Shown: positions 26,120 to 34,295 of the stretch, in pieces
Layout of the letters: each line of letters starts with the position of its first letter
Numbering within the stretch: position 1 is the stretch's first letter
Assembly: GCF_003952365.1 (NCBI RefSeq)
Contig: NZ_CP034443.1
Location: 124,001 to 188,000 of the forward strand
Origin: Mesorhizobium sp. M9A.F.Ca.ET.002.03.1.2
GTDB lineage: Bacteria > Pseudomonadota > Alphaproteobacteria > Rhizobiales > Rhizobiaceae
Reading direction: 5' to 3'
DNA length: 64,000 nt
Position numbers and translations under genes: made by a program
The notes under the pieces: model-generated
The model's database searches: none
Seen by the model: the letters and a program-made list of their open reading frames with translations, nothing else
Told to the model about the DNA's origin: nothing

Positions 26120-26825
26120 AAGGGTTGATCGACCGGCAGCACCGGACGACGATGCGCCGCATCTGCTGGTGATCGATGACGATACCCGTATCCGCAATCT
26201 TCTCAAACAATATCTGACCGAAAACGGCTTTCGCGTCACCGTTGCCGGAAATTCCGGCGAAGCGCGGCGCAAGCTCGCTGGCCTCGATTTCGATCTGCTC
26301 GTGCTCGATATCATGATGCCGGGCGAAACCGGCGTCGACCTCGCCAAGGCGCTGCGGGCAAGCAAGAACGTGCCGATCCTGATGCTCACCGCGCTTTCCG
26401 AAACCGACAGCCGGATCACCGGGCTCGAGGCTGGCGCCGACGACTATCTGCCGAAGCCTTTCGATCCCCGCGAATTGATCCTGCGCATCAACAACATCCT
26501 GCGCCGCGGCGGTCCGGCAACGACGCCCAAGGTCGAGCAACTGGTCTTCGGCCCCTACACGTTCCAGATCGCCAGGCGGGAGCTCAAGCGCGGCGGCGAG
26601 GCTCTGAAGCTGACCGACCGCGAGCAGGAGATCCTGGCGATCTTCGCGGCGCGGGCCGGTGAGACGATACCGCGCCATGAACTTGTCGGCGACGAGTCCG
26701 AGGTCGGCGAGCGCACCATCGACGTCCAGATCAACAGGCTGCGCCGCAAGATCGAACGCGATCCGTCCAATCCGGTCTGGCTGCAGACCGTGCGCGGTAT
26801 TGGGTATCGGCTCAGCGTGGAATAG
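26106..26825 (+). CDS. petR: OmpR-family response regulator, PetR-like
   Basis: A 239-residue two-domain regulator. Receiver domain: acidic D24-D25-D26, phosphoacceptor D68 in LVLDIMMPG, T95 and K117 in LPKPFD. C-terminal winged-helix DNA-binding domain ends RTIDVQINRLRRKIE and VRGIGYRL. It overlaps the MarR gene by 14 bp and precedes a histidine kinase by 52 bp, so the three form one operon. In Rhodobacter the MarR-RR pair PetP/PetR controls the cytochrome bc1 operon; petABC is present at 47205-50049 here. The target in this organism is inferred. Confidence 0.88.
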   Translation: METIERVDRPAAPDDDAPHLLVIDDDTRIRNLLKQYLTENGFRVTVAGNSGEARRKLAGLDFDLLVLDIMMPGETGVDLAKALRASKNVPILMLTALSETDSRITGLEAGADDYLPKPFDPRELILRINNILRRGGPATTPKVEQLVFGPYTFQIARRELKRGGEALKLTDREQEILAIFAARAGETIPRHELVGDESEVGERTIDVQINRLRRKIERDPSNPVWLQTVRGIGYRLSVE

Positions 26826-26877
26826 ACTGCCGCCCGCGGCCCCTTGTTGAGTGGCTGCAGATGAGCAAGAAGGGCGA

Positions 26878-28290
26878 ATGGCGACCACGCAACTGGAACG
26901 GCCGGGAGATCGCGGCTTCAGCGCTCGCGCCACGCGGGCGCTGAAGGCCGTGCCGCGTGCCTGGAAACGGTTCTGGCGCCTCGTTTCGCTTTACATGCCG
27001 AAGCGGCTCTATGCCCGCTCGCTGATCATCGTCATCGCGCCGATGATCCTGCTGCAATCGGTCCTCGCCTTTGTCTTCATGGAACGCCACTGGCAGACCG
27101 TGACGCAGCGCCTGTCGCAGGCCACGGTCCGCGACATCGCCGCGATCGTCGACCTGGTGGAAACCTATCCGAACGACGCCGACTACGCCAACGTCATCCG
27201 CATCGCGCAGGATCGCATGCAGCTGAAGATCGACTTGCTGCCGCCCGAGCCGCTGCCGCCGCCCGGACCAAAGCCGTTCTTCTCGATCCTCGACGAGATC
27301 CTCTCGTCCGAGATCACCCATCAGATCAACCGTCCGTTCTGGATCGATACGGTCGGCAATTCCAACATCATCGAGGTCCGCGTCCAGCTCGAGGGCAAGG
27401 TGCTGCGCGCCTTCGTGCGCCGCAGCCAGGCCTATGCCTCGAACACGCATATTTTCCTGATCTGGATGGTCGGCACGTCGCTGGTGCTGCTGATGATCGC
27501 CATCCCCTTCCTGCGCAACCAGATTCGGCCGATCCTGACGCTGGCCGAGGCCGCCGAAAGTTTCGGCAAGGGCCGGCCGATGCCGCGCGATTTCCGTCCG
27601 CGCGGCGCCGACGAGGTTCGCCGCGCCGGCTTTGCCTTCATCCAGATGCGTGAACGTATCGAACGCCAGCTCGAGCAGCGCACCGCCATGCTGACGGGCG
27701 TCAGTCACGATTTGAGAACCATCCTCACCCGCTTCAAGCTGCAGCTCGCGCTGACCGGGACCAAGGCCGACGCCGAGGCGCTCGGCCAGGACATCGACGA
27801 CATGCAGTCGATGCTGGAAGGCTACCTCGCCTTTGCCCGCGGCGAAGCGGCGGAAGACGCCGGCCGTTTCAATCTTGAAGCCTATTTCGAGAAGCTCGGC
27901 GAGGAGGCCACGCTGCGCAAGCGCAAACTGTCGACCACGCTCACCGGCGATCCGCACCTGCATGTGCGGCCCCATGCTTTTGCCCGGCTGCTTTCCAATG
28001 TCGTCGGCAACGCCTTCCGTTACGCCAAGACGGTTGAGATCAACGCCAACCATGGCCGCGGCACGCTGCTCGTCACGATCGACGACGACGGTCCAGGCAT
28101 CCCGCCTGAAAAGCGCGAGGACGTGTTCAAGCCTTTCGTGCGGCTTGACGAGGCCCGCAACCTCGACGCCAGCGGCACCGGCCTTGGCCTTTCCATCGCA
28201 CGCGACATCGCCCGCAGCCATGGTGGCGACATCATGCTGGACAAGAGCCCGCTCGGCGGCTTGCGCGCCGTCATCAAGGTTCCGGCCTGA
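26878..28290 (+). CDS. Sensor histidine kinase, EnvZ-like
   Basis: A 470-residue inner-membrane kinase: transmembrane helix ~45-65, periplasmic sensor loop of ~125 residues with a proline-rich stretch (PPEPLPPPGPKP), second helix ~192-212, HAMP domain, phosphoacceptor His277 in GVSHDLRT, then the ATPase N, G1 (DDDGPGIP), F and G2 (GTGLGLSIA) boxes. ATG 26878 has AGAAGGG just upstream; a GTG at 26851 would add nine residues. It follows the response-regulator gene and is its probable partner. The signal is unknown. Confidence 0.9.
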   Translation: MATTQLERPGDRGFSARATRALKAVPRAWKRFWRLVSLYMPKRLYARSLIIVIAPMILLQSVLAFVFMERHWQTVTQRLSQATVRDIAAIVDLVETYPNDADYANVIRIAQDRMQLKIDLLPPEPLPPPGPKPFFSILDEILSSEITHQINRPFWIDTVGNSNIIEVRVQLEGKVLRAFVRRSQAYASNTHIFLIWMVGTSLVLLMIAIPFLRNQIRPILTLAEAAESFGKGRPMPRDFRPRGADEVRRAGFAFIQMRERIERQLEQRTAMLTGVSHDLRTILTRFKLQLALTGTKADAEALGQDIDDMQSMLEGYLAFARGEAAEDAGRFNLEAYFEKLGEEATLRKRKLSTTLTGDPHLHVRPHAFARLLSNVVGNAFRYAKTVEINANHGRGTLLVTIDDDGPGIPPEKREDVFKPFVRLDEARNLDASGTGLGLSIARDIARSHGGDIMLDKSPLGGLRAVIKVPA

Positions 28291-28412
28291 TTAGAGCGAC
28301 GTGCGTCCAATTGGACGCACAAAGTGGCCCTAACACGTTGAACCTACGTATCGTGCTTTCCGAACCGAAGGTCAGCGCAGCAAAAATCGAATTCGATTTT
28401 CGGGCCGATGCG
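28291..28412. repeat. Dispersed repeat, GCGTCCA..TGGACGC family, full copy
   Basis: Begins agagcgacgTGCGTCCAATTGGACGCAca, a perfect dyad (GTGCGTCCA/TGGACGCAC), runs through cgtgctttccgaaccgaaggtcagcg and ends in tcgaattcgattttcgggccgatgcg. Parts of the same sequence recur at 32232, 46085 and 47061. Non-coding. Confidence 0.8.
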
Positions 28413-28569
28413 TCTGCTTTTGGTGGTTGCGGACGGCCACCGGCCTACGCCTTCATCGGCCCGTCATGAAACCATGCTGAAGAGCGCGCATGAAGCGCGC
28501 GATCCTGATTGATTCGGCCTTGCGGCCTCGCATCAAGGAAACCGACGACCTTTCAAGCAAAGGGCTGCT

Positions 28570-29655
28570 ATGCGCATCCTGATGGTCACCGACGCCTGGC
28601 GCCCGCAAGTCAATGGCGTCGTCCACACGCTGGAACGGCTTTCGGAAACCCTGAAATCCTTCGACGTCGAGACGGGTTTCCTGACGCCGAACATCTTTCG
28701 CACCTTGCCTCTGCCGACCTACCCGGACATCCGGCTGGCGCTGACGACGCCAGGCCATGTCGCGCGCCTGATCGCGGCGCGCAACGCCGATCATATCCAT
28801 ATCGTCACCGAAGGGCCGCTCGGCATCATGGCGCGGCGCTACTGCCGCAAGGCGGGCCGGCCGTTCACGACAAGCTATCACACGCGTTTTCCCGAATATC
28901 TGAGCGCGCGGCTGCCGATACCGGAAGCCTGGGCTTATCGCTGGCTTCGCGATTTCCACAATTCCGGACGAGGCACGCTGGTCGCCACCCAGTCGCTGGC
29001 GGACGATCTGTCGGCGCGCGGCTTCACCAAGCTCAGGCCATGGACGCGCGGCGTCAACACCGGCCATTTCCGGCCTGACAAGAGGAAGGATCTGGGGCTC
29101 AAGGGACCGATCTTCCTCTGCGTCGGCCGCGTCGCGATCGAAAAGAACCTGACAGCCTTCCTCGACCTCGACCTGCCCGGCAGCAAGGTGATCGTCGGCG
29201 AGGGGCCAGAACTGGCCAGGCTCAAGGCCAGATACCCCGATGCCCATTTCCTTGGCCACCGCCCGAACGACGAACTGGCCGAAATCTACGCTTCTGCCGA
29301 TGTCTTCGTCTTCCCCAGCCGCACCGACACGTTCGGCAATGTCATCATCGAGGCGCTGGCCAGCGGCACGCCGGTCGCGGCCTATCCGGTGACAGGGCCG
29401 ATCGACATTGTCGGCGACGGCGTTGGCGGAGCGGTGTCCAGCGATTTGCGTGAGGCCGCGCTTGCCGCGCTCCACGTCGACCGCGCCGAGGCGCGCGAGC
29501 GCGCCATGCGCTATAGCTGGAGGGCCTGCGCGGAAATGTTTCTCGACACGGTCGAGGAAGCGATCGGCGCGACGCGGAAGTTGGCACCACCTTTCGTCTT
29601 CCACGGGCGAAGCGGCGGCGAAGCCGACGCGCAGACCCGAGGATCCATTCCGTGA
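28570..29655 (+). CDS. Glycosyltransferase family 4 (GDP-mannose-dependent mannosyltransferase-like)
   Basis: A 361-residue GT-B fold enzyme. N-terminal half: MVTDAWRPQVNGVVHTLERL and YHTRFPEYL (acceptor side, typical of MgtA-like and lipid glycosyltransferases). C-terminal half: FVFPSRTDTFGNVIIEALASGTPV, the donor-binding E-x7-E region with D in place of the first E. Members transfer mannose or glucose to lipids or polysaccharides at the inner membrane; rhizobial relatives make glycolipids during phosphate limitation, but the substrate here is not known. Single gene after a repeat-filled gap. Confidence 0.85.
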   Translation: MRILMVTDAWRPQVNGVVHTLERLSETLKSFDVETGFLTPNIFRTLPLPTYPDIRLALTTPGHVARLIAARNADHIHIVTEGPLGIMARRYCRKAGRPFTTSYHTRFPEYLSARLPIPEAWAYRWLRDFHNSGRGTLVATQSLADDLSARGFTKLRPWTRGVNTGHFRPDKRKDLGLKGPIFLCVGRVAIEKNLTAFLDLDLPGSKVIVGEGPELARLKARYPDAHFLGHRPNDELAEIYASADVFVFPSRTDTFGNVIIEALASGTPVAAYPVTGPIDIVGDGVGGAVSSDLREAALAALHVDRAEARERAMRYSWRACAEMFLDTVEEAIGATRKLAPPFVFHGRSGGEADAQTRGSIP

Positions 29656-29714
29656 CCTGCGAGCAACCCCTTCGGTGAAGAACTTGTTGGGTTGAGGCGA
29701 CGAGCCGCACGAAG

Positions 29715-30074
29715 CTAAAACAAGCGGCCGCCGTCGGGCACCCTGCGTTCGATGGCGCCGAGTACGACGGCGCCCTCCTCGTCGGGAAAGCCAAGCGTCA
29801 GCACTTCCGACATGAACGGTCCGATCTGCCGCGACGGGAAATTGACCACCGCGAACACCTGCCGGCCGATCAGCGTCTCGGGCGCATAATATTTGGTGAT
29901 CTGCGCCGACGATTTCTTCACCCCGATCGCCGGACCGAAATCGATCTTCAGCTTGAATGCCGGCTTTCGCGCCTCGGGAAAAGGTTCGGCCTCGACGATC
30001 GTGCCGGCGCGGATATCGACACGGTCGAAATCGGCGAAGCTGATCTCGGGCTTGCGCTGGCTGCTCGAACTCAT
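29715..30074 (-). CDS. csaA: CsaA-type tRNA-binding domain protein
   Basis: A 119-residue single tRNA-binding (OB-fold, EMAP/Trbp111) domain: VDIRAGTIVEAEPFPEA, SSAQITKYY and VNFPSRQIGPFMSEVLTLGF are the family blocks. CsaA homodimers bind tRNA and have been described as export chaperones in Bacillus. The length matches CsaA exactly. It lies 18 bp after the YbjN gene on the same strand, so the two are probably co-transcribed. Confidence 0.92.
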   Translation of the reverse strand: MSSSSQRKPEISFADFDRVDIRAGTIVEAEPFPEARKPAFKLKIDFGPAIGVKKSSAQITKYYAPETLIGRQVFAVVNFPSRQIGPFMSEVLTLGFPDEEGAVVLGAIERRVPDGGRLF

Positions 30075-30092
30075 TGAGGGTCGGGACCTGAC

Positions 30093-30593
30093 TCAGGCGT
30101 TTCCATAGGTTTCGAACAGGACGCCGGCCAGCGCGTCCTTGGCCGAGGTTCCCGACCAGACGACGAACTGGAATGCCTGGAAATAGCATTCGCAGGCCTC
30201 CAGCGCCGATGACAGCAGCACCTCGACCTGCTGGCTCGACGGTTCTACCCCGCCGGCCAAGAGCAGCGACTGACGAAACATGATCGCGCCTTCCTGCTCC
30301 CAGAGGTCGAAATGGCCGAACAGCATCTGCTCGTTGATCAGGGATAGCAGCCGCATCACTTCGAGAGCGCGCCCCTCCGGCACCTTGATGTCGAAAGCGC
30401 AGGCCAGATGCAGCGCCTCGAAATCCTCCATCCAGGAAAATGAGACGTGGTAGTCGGTCCAGCTTCCGGCAACCGAAATCGAAATCTCATCGTCGCCGGC
30501 CCGTTCGAAGGACCAGTCGTTGTTGTGGGCTACCTGCTCGATAACATCCACCGGATGGATTTCGCGCGAGAATTCGAGTTCGAGAAGTTCCAT
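30093..30593 (-). CDS. YbjN domain-containing protein
   Basis: A 166-residue acidic protein of the YbjN (DUF1790) family, recognised from VIEQVAHNNDWSFERAGDDEI, YHVSFSWMEDFEALHLACAF and LLSLINEQMLFGHFDLW. These proteins resemble T3SS-chaperone folds and have been linked to stress and motility in enterobacteria; function in rhizobia is open. ATG 30593 is chosen over the open frame up to 30746; AGGAAG lies about 6 nt upstream. Followed by csaA. Confidence 0.88.
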   Translation of the reverse strand: MELLELEFSREIHPVDVIEQVAHNNDWSFERAGDDEISISVAGSWTDYHVSFSWMEDFEALHLACAFDIKVPEGRALEVMRLLSLINEQMLFGHFDLWEQEGAIMFRQSLLLAGGVEPSSQQVEVLLSSALEACECYFQAFQFVVWSGTSAKDALAGVLFETYGNA

Positions 30594-30910
30594 GGAATGC
30601 TTCCTGTCGTTCAGGGGAGCGCCACACGCTCCGCGGGGCACACACGACGAACAATCTTGTCTAGAAACTCGGACGGCCGGGACTTCGTCAACGCAAAGAC
30701 CCAGACCGGACCCCACCGCCCGGCGCATGACCCTGCTCCGAATCATGCAACAAATTCAGTCTATTGATCGGGAGTCGCGTGACCAGCCCAATTTTTCGCA
30801 CTGCGTCATTCGCATGTGGAAAGCCGCTGTCACAAAGATTCACGCAATGCCGGTAAGCGATTCACGACAAAGCGCTTTTTGCGATCGTGCTTTGTGGAAA
30901 AGTTTAACGA
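30594..30910. other. Intergenic region, no gene seen
   Basis: 317 bp between the YbjN gene and the BMFP/UbiK-like gene, both on the minus strand. AT-rich for this genome, particularly 30760-30910, so it probably holds the YbjN promoter. No hairpin terminator, tRNA or credible small frame was found. Confidence 0.5.
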
Positions 30911-31213
30911 TTATTTTTTTGATCTGGGCTTTGCCGCAGCCGCAGGTGCGGCCTGCCCGGCCAATTCAGCGAGCTTCGCCTCGAGTGCCTCGATGCGCGC
31001 CGCGAGACGGGTGTTCTCTTCCCTGGCCTTCACAGCCATGTCGCGGGCGGCCTCGAATTCTTCGCGCTGCACCAGGTCCATCGAGTTGAGAACGCGCTCG
31101 GCCTGCCCCTTGAAGGCGGTTTCCACCTCGCGTCGCACCCCTTGCGCGGCGCCCGCGGCGTCGGTCATCAGCTTGGCGAATTCATCGAGAATGCGGTTCG
31201 GTCCGGTCGACAT
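30911..31213 (-). CDS. BMFP/UbiK-like accessory factor (YqiC family)
   Basis: A 100-residue protein: an amphipathic N-terminal helix (ILDEFAKLMTDAAGAAQGVR), a central region, then a coiled coil (EEFEAARDMAVKAREENTRLAARIEALEAKL in pieces) and an A/K-rich end. This is the YqiC/BMFP layout; UbiK in E. coli assists aerobic ubiquinone biosynthesis as a trimeric coiled coil that binds lipids. ATG 31213 is chosen (GAGGA 6 nt upstream) over a longer frame to 31306. Divergent from lgt. Confidence 0.8.
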   Translation of the reverse strand: MSTGPNRILDEFAKLMTDAAGAAQGVRREVETAFKGQAERVLNSMDLVQREEFEAARDMAVKAREENTRLAARIEALEAKLAELAGQAAPAAAAKPRSKK

Positions 31214-31344
31214 GGCAAATCCTCGCTTGGTCGATTTGACGTAGTGGCGCACGACGCGGAATGCAAGCATCCACGTCGCCTTGACCCCGCCAAAACCCTG
31301 CCGCATGGTCCGCGCCCAAACGCGATCGCAACCGGGAGATCCTG

Positions 31345-32220
31345 TTGAGCGAGTATCTTATGCTGCCGCTGGCCGCCCTGCCCTTCCCCAAGATCGACCC
31401 GGTCATCGTCCAGATCGGGCCGCTGGCGGTGCATTGGTATGGCGTCGGCTACATCGTCGGCATTCTCTTCGCCTGGTGGTATGCCAAGCGGCTCGTCACC
31501 AATGCAAGGCTCTGGCCCGACGGCGCCTTGCCGATGAAGCCCGAGGATCTCGACGACTTCATCGTCTGGGCGGCCATCGGCGTGGTGCTTGGCGGGCGCA
31601 CTGGCTACGTGCTGTTTTACGACCTGCCGCGCTACATCGCCCATCCGCTCGATATCCTTGCCGTCTGGCAGGGCGGCATGTCGTTCCATGGCGGGCTGCT
31701 CGGCGTCATTCTCGCCATGACGCTGTTTTCCTGGTCTCGCGGCATCCGCACGTGGTCGCTGTTCGACGTGGTGGCGGCAGGCGTGCCGGTGGGGCTCGGC
31801 CTCGTCCGCATGGCGAATTTCATCAACTCCGAACTCTGGGGCAGGCCGGCCGACGTGCCGTGGGCGGTCGAATTCCCCAATGGTGGCCCATTTGCGCGCC
31901 ATCCGAGCCAGGTCTACGAGGCGCTGCTCGAAGGCCTGGTGCTGTTCCTGATCCTGCGCTTCCTCACCCATTCCAGGCTCAAGCTGAAGACGCCGCGCTT
32001 CGTCGGCGGCGCCTTCATCGCCGGTTACGGCCTCTCGCGCATCTTCGTCGAATTCTTCCGCGAGCCCGACCAACAGCTCGGTTACCTCCTCGGCACCGGC
32101 TGGCTGACGATGGGCATGGTGCTGTCGCTGCCGATGCTGCTGGCCGGCATCTGGGCGATGGCGACGGCGACCGCATCGACCCAAAAACCGGAATCGATTT
32201 TGGGGAAGCACGATGCGTAA
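31345..32220 (+). CDS. lgt: Prolipoprotein diacylglyceryl transferase
   Basis: A 291-residue inner-membrane enzyme with about seven hydrophobic helices that transfers diacylglyceryl from phosphatidylglycerol to the lipobox cysteine, the first step of lipoprotein maturation. Diagnostic parts: FHGGLLGV, the Lgt signature with [18 protein letters not shown], and [11 protein letters not shown]. The start appears to be TTG 31345 (GGGAG 6 nt upstream); ATG 31360 is the alternative. It opens an lgt-midA-pgeF run. It is needed for the lipoproteins at 20730 and 35500. Confidence 0.95.
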   Translation: MSEYLMLPLAALPFPKIDPVIVQIGPLAVHWYGVGYIVGILFAWWYAKRLVTNARLWPDGALPMKPEDLDDFIVWAAIGVVLGGRTGYVLFYDLPRYIAHPLDILAVWQGGMSFHGGLLGVILAMTLFSWSRGIRTWSLFDVVAAGVPVGLGLVRMANFINSELWGRPADVPWAVEFPNGGPFARHPSQVYEALLEGLVLFLILRFLTHSRLKLKTPRFVGGAFIAGYGLSRIFVEFFREPDQQLGYLLGTGWLTMGMVLSLPMLLAGIWAMATATASTQKPESILGKHDA

Positions 32221-32231
32221 AATCATAGTGC

Positions 32232-32262
32232 TAGAGCGTACTTTCCAAATGGACGCGCGTCG
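32232..32262. repeat. Dispersed repeat fragment, GCGTCCA family (inverted)
   Basis: Reverse complement reads gcgacgcgcgtccatttggaaagtacgctct, an incomplete version of the element at 28291 and 46085. It sits in the 72-bp gap between lgt and the methyltransferase gene. Confidence 0.55.
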
Positions 32263-32292
32263 CCCTCGCCCGGTGACAAAATCGCAGCCGGT

Positions 32293-33381
32293 ATGACTCG
32301 GCTGAAAACCCGCATCGTCGAGCTGATCGGTGCGGCGGGGCCGATCCCCGTCAACCAATACATGGCGCTTTGCCTGTTCGATCCGCGGGACGGCTACTAT
32401 AAGACGCGCGAGCCGTTCGGGGCTGCCGGCGACTTCGTCACCGCGCCGGAGATCAGTCAGATGTTCGGCGAGCTGGTCGCTGTCTGGCTCTACGGAGCCT
32501 GGCTGGCGAGCGGCCGGCCGATGCCGGTCATCATCGCCGAGATCGGCCCCGGCCGCGGCACGCTGATGAAGGACATGCTGCGCACGTTTTCAAAGCTCGA
32601 TCCGGCGCTGACCGCCGGCGCCTCCTTCGCCATGATCGAGACCAGCCCGCGGCTGGCCGATGTCCAGAAGCAAACGCTGGCCGCCATGCCGGGCAAGGTC
32701 GGCTGGCACGAGACCATCGACACGCTGCCGCAGACCCCGCTTTTCATCGTCGGCAACGAATTGTTCGACGCGGTGCCCATCCGCCAGTTCGTCCGCGCCG
32801 GACCAGACTGGCGCGAACGGACGATCGGCCTCGACGGCGCGGACGAATTGCGCTTCTTCGCCGGCGCGGGCTCGGTCGATCCGACGCTGTTGCCGAACGA
32901 TGCCGAAGGCGCGCCACAGGGCGCGATCGTCGAGGTCGCGCCGGCCCGGGCCGCGCTGATGGCGGCCATCACCGAGCGGTTGGCTGGGCGCGGTGGCGCC
33001 GGCCTGTTCCTCGACTATGGCTACCTCCGACCGGGAGTCGGCGACACGTTGCAGGCCCTGCGCAAGCACGATCACGAAGACGTGCTGGCCAATCCGGGCG
33101 AAGCCGATCTCACCGCCCATGTCGACTTCGCCGCCCTTGCCGCGATTGTGCGGGCGCATGGCCTCGATGCCCATCTCTCCACGCAAGGCGAATTCCTGGT
33201 TGGAATGGGGCTTCTCGAACGCGCCGGCCAGCTCGGCGCCAATGCCAATGAGGCGACCCGCGAAAAGATTGCGGGCGAGGTCGAACGCCTCGCCGGCCCG
33301 CAGGCCATGGGTGACCTCTTCAAGGTGCTTGCCGTCCTGCCCGCCGGCGTCACCGTTCAGCCCTTTGCAACGGCGGATTGA
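32293..33381 (+). CDS. Class I SAM-dependent methyltransferase, MidA/NDUFAF7 family
   Basis: A 362-residue protein of the NDUFAF7 (DUF185, MidA) family: GPIPVNQYMALCLFDPRDGYY, GAAGDFVTAPEISQMFGE, the SAM loop AEIGPGRGTLMKD, and NELFDAVPI are conserved blocks. The mitochondrial homologue methylates an arginine of the complex I subunit NDUFS2 during assembly, so a similar NuoD-directed role is likely. It lies between lgt and pgeF on the same strand, a conserved alphaproteobacterial order. Confidence in the family is high; the target is by analogy. Confidence 0.92.
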   Translation: MTRLKTRIVELIGAAGPIPVNQYMALCLFDPRDGYYKTREPFGAAGDFVTAPEISQMFGELVAVWLYGAWLASGRPMPVIIAEIGPGRGTLMKDMLRTFSKLDPALTAGASFAMIETSPRLADVQKQTLAAMPGKVGWHETIDTLPQTPLFIVGNELFDAVPIRQFVRAGPDWRERTIGLDGADELRFFAGAGSVDPTLLPNDAEGAPQGAIVEVAPARAALMAAITERLAGRGGAGLFLDYGYLRPGVGDTLQALRKHDHEDVLANPGEADLTAHVDFAALAAIVRAHGLDAHLSTQGEFLVGMGLLERAGQLGANANEATREKIAGEVERLAGPQAMGDLFKVLAVLPAGVTVQPFATAD

Positions 33382-33500
33382 CTTTTCGCTGCCGCCTCTC
33401 CCACTCTCCCGACTTTCGACCGTCGCCGATCTTAGACTGTCGCCGATCGATCTTTGGACTGTAGCTTGACGAAATCGCCCACACGGACAACAACGCCGCC

Positions 33501-34295
33501 ATGCTGAATCAGACCAAACCGGATCCCGTTCGGTCGCTCTTTCTGGAAAAGGCGCGGGCGCAAGGCATTCGCCACGGCTACTTCACCCGCATCGGCGGCG
33601 TCTCCGGCGGCATCTATCAGGGCCTCAACATCGGCACCGGCTCGAGTGACGACCAGACTCAGGTAGCCGAGAACCGCCGCCGCGTCGCCGACTGGATGGG
33701 CGTGCCTCCAACCCATCTCTTGACCGCCCATCAGATCCATTCGCCCGACGTCGTCATCGCCAGGGAGCCTTTTTCCGGTGAGCGGCCGAAAGCCGACGCC
33801 ATCGTCACCGACCGGCCGGGCATCGCCATCGGCGCCTCGACCGCCGATTGCGGACCGGTCCTGTTCGCCGATGCCGAGGCGCGCGTCATCGGCGCTGCCC
33901 ATGCCGGCTGGAAGGGCGCCTTGTCAGGCGTGCTGGAAAACACCATTGCGGCGATGGAAGGCCTTGGCGCCCGGCGCGAGCGCATCGTTGCGGTTCTCGG
34001 TCCTTCCATCGGCCCCGAAAACTACGAAGTCGGGCCGGAATTCGTCGCCCGCTTCGTCGAGGCCGGTGCTGACAACATCCGCTATTTCGCGGCTTCCGCG
34101 AAGCCGGGACATGCAATGTTCGACCTCAACCTCTATACGGTCGATCGACTGACCCGGGCGGGTGTGACCGCCGACGGGCTCGGCCGCTGCACCTACGCCG
34201 AGGAGGATCTGTTCTATTCCTATCGGCGTACCGTGCATCGCAAGGAGCCGGATTACGGACGGCAGATTTCGGCAATCGTTTTGGAGACGGAATAA
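33501..34295 (+). CDS. pgeF: Polyphenol oxidase/peptidoglycan editing factor family (YfiH/LACC1)
   Basis: A 264-residue YfiH/LACC1-family enzyme. The active-site residues are visible in THLLTAHQIHSPDVV (His), ASTADCGPVLF (Cys) and IGAAHAGWKGAL (His). Members act as purine nucleoside phosphorylases and, in E. coli, PgeF corrects misincorporated amino acids in peptidoglycan precursors. Its TAA overlaps the next ATG by one base (TAATG), so the M24-fold gene is translationally coupled. The 119-bp gap upstream contains a short repeated gactttcgaccgtcgccgat-like stretch. Confidence 0.92.
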   Translation: MLNQTKPDPVRSLFLEKARAQGIRHGYFTRIGGVSGGIYQGLNIGTGSSDDQTQVAENRRRVADWMGVPPTHLLTAHQIHSPDVVIAREPFSGERPKADAIVTDRPGIAIGASTADCGPVLFADAEARVIGAAHAGWKGALSGVLENTIAAMEGLGARRERIVAVLGPSIGPENYEVGPEFVARFVEAGADNIRYFAASAKPGHAMFDLNLYTVDRLTRAGVTADGLGRCTYAEEDLFYSYRRTVHRKEPDYGRQISAIVLETE

